Shown here one piece after another: positions 63,444 to 64,000 of a stretch of 64,000 nucleotides of DNA (positions are counted from its first letter, which is position 1; every line of letters starts with the position of its first letter). This stretch comes from a virus. A model generated the notes under the pieces. The model was not told the origin of the DNA and ran no database searches. It saw only the letters and a list, made by a program, of their open reading frames with translations. The position numbers and the translations under genes were made by a program. The DNA is taken from positions 105,281 through 169,280 of the IMG/VR virus record IMGVR_UViG_3300049215_000481, one strand, 5' to 3'.

Positions 63444-64000
63444 TTAACCTCCACACTCGCAAGCGCCGATGTCGATCGACGCGCGCTCTTCTTCGTAAGG
63501 GCGGTTGCAGGTCAAACAGAACGACTTATAGTGATTTGGTGCCGCGCACTTACAAGCTTCGATGTTGATCGATTCACGCTGTTTGACGGGACGTTTCAGT
63601 CCGATCTGGACGAGGTTGCGAAGGGTCGTGTCCTTCAAGATGGTGTGCCCGAAACGCTCCTCCAGCTTGGCGCGCTCCTCGAACACATCGGGCGCGTTTT
63701 TGGCCACGGCCAGCCAGTACGCTTTTCCACCGCGCACGCAGCCGACGCAGTTGGCGTGCTCGCTCCAGGTGTACATTCGTGGCGGGCGAACGCCCAGCGA
63801 CATACACCAGTCGGCGGCGGCCTGCTTCGTAATCTTGTCCTCGACCATCGGGAACCGCACAGAGAACCCGTCATTCTCCCATTCGCGCCTGTGGCCGATC
63901 CTCTCGGCCATCGCGTGCAGTTCCTGGATCGTGTCCGCGACCATGTGACATGATCTCCCGTACTTCCACCTACCGTAGTAGGCGAGCTTGTCGACGTACA
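63444..64000 (-). CDS. DUF4031 + PAPS-reductase-like C-terminal region, 5' end outside window
   Basis: The frame is open to the right edge, so it is partial at the N-terminus; an internal ATG at 63944 is not the start. The visible start YVDKLAYYGRWKYGRSCHMVADTIQELHAMAERIGHRREW matches DUF4031. It passes without a gap into FPMVEDKITKQAAADWCMSLGVRPPRMYTWSEHANCVGCVRGGKAYWLAVAKNAPDVFEERAKLEERFGHTI, the C-terminal half of phage PAPS-reductase/sulfurtransferase-like proteins. The catalytic ATP-loop region should lie outside or be missing. A Cys-rich tail (ACKCAAP..FCLTCNRP..ACECGG) ends the protein. Confidence 0.8.
   Translation of the reverse strand, partial: YVDKLAYYGRWKYGRSCHMVADTIQELHAMAERIGHRREWENDGFSVRFPMVEDKITKQAAADWCMSLGVRPPRMYTWSEHANCVGCVRGGKAYWLAVAKNAPDVFEERAKLEERFGHTILKDTTLRNLVQIGLKRPVKQRESINIEACKCAAPNHYKSFCLTCNRPYEEERASIDIGACECGG

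Noticed and set aside
1-64000. CRISPR arrays, integrase or lysogeny module, replication origin
   Set aside because: No regularly spaced repeats, no integrase, repressor or attachment-site signature, and no iteron or AT-rich origin-like region found by reading both strands.

Overview
The window is a stretch of a high-GC, contractile-tailed (myovirus-type) phage genome, probably a large one. It carries, in order, head, connector, sheath/tube, lysis, tail fibre, tape-measure and baseplate genes. Small accessory genes, tRNAs, a tmRNA and many free-standing homing endonucleases lie between them. No integrase, repressor, terminase, portal, DNA polymerase or RNA polymerase is visible, so these must lie outside or be absent. 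The host cannot be named. The high GC, the many start codons predicted to lie at or next to the transcription start (leaderless mRNAs), lipoprotein signals and a one-piece tmRNA point to a high-GC bacterium that tolerates leaderless translation.

Layout. 0-7.7 kb: a GGDEF-domain protein, two minus-strand zinc/HNH genes, then the head genes (small virion protein, scaffold-like acidic protein, major capsid protein, terminator) and a tightly overlapping set of small genes. 7.8-14 kb: connector-like proteins, an HNH gene, a Nudix + PI3/4-kinase-like giant and a second kinase-like protein, and a lipoprotein. 14-21 kb: a minus-strand accessory block, structural-looking genes, ATP-dependent ligase and dNMP kinase. 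21-27 kb: HNH genes, a second GGDEF/mCpol-like protein, connector/tail-completion-like genes and a metallopeptidase. 27-31.4 kb: Pro/Ala/Lys-rich protein, tail sheath, tail tube and two terminators. 31.4-35.5 kb: overlapping small genes ending in membrane proteins that look like a lysis cassette with a membrane HExxH protease. 35.5-37.4 kb: tRNA cluster invaded by two HNH genes. 37.4-40.7 kb: secreted ClpP-like protease, tail fibre/spike and the wreck of a second fibre gene. 40.7-44.6 kb: minus-strand block with UDG-like, cupin-like, transglycosylase and adenine methyltransferase genes. 44.7-47.7 kb: BCS1-like AAA ATPase, RlaP-like nucleotidyltransferase, tmRNA and tRNA. 47.7-57.2 kb: tail chaperone-like genes, GIY-YIG endonuclease, tape measure, baseplate hub and spike. 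57.2-62.4 kb: HNH gene, KTSC protein, many tiny genes (two frameshifted), an ncRNA candidate and RNase H. 62.4-64 kb: IS1595-type transposase and the 3' part of a DUF4031/PAPS-reductase-like gene that runs off the right edge.

The most striking feature is regulatory. Two short motifs recur at almost fixed distance from start codons on both strands. ATTCGCTAT followed by exactly 9 nt and then ATG marks mostly accessory genes. CCGCAATCTT followed by 6-10 nt and then ATG/GTG marks many virion genes and most homing endonucleases. Both look like phage promoter elements giving leaderless or nearly leaderless mRNAs. Where no start codon sits at the predicted +1, a Shine-Dalgarno-led gene, the tmRNA or a candidate small RNA follows. 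A rarer third element (TGGAACG...CCTGTAACGT) occurs twice.

A second theme is enzymes encoded among virion genes: two nucleotidyl-cyclase-fold proteins, two kinase-like proteins, a Nudix domain and a metallopeptidase. This resembles the 'polyvalent protein' idea of effectors packaged and injected with phage DNA, but packaging is inferred, not seen.
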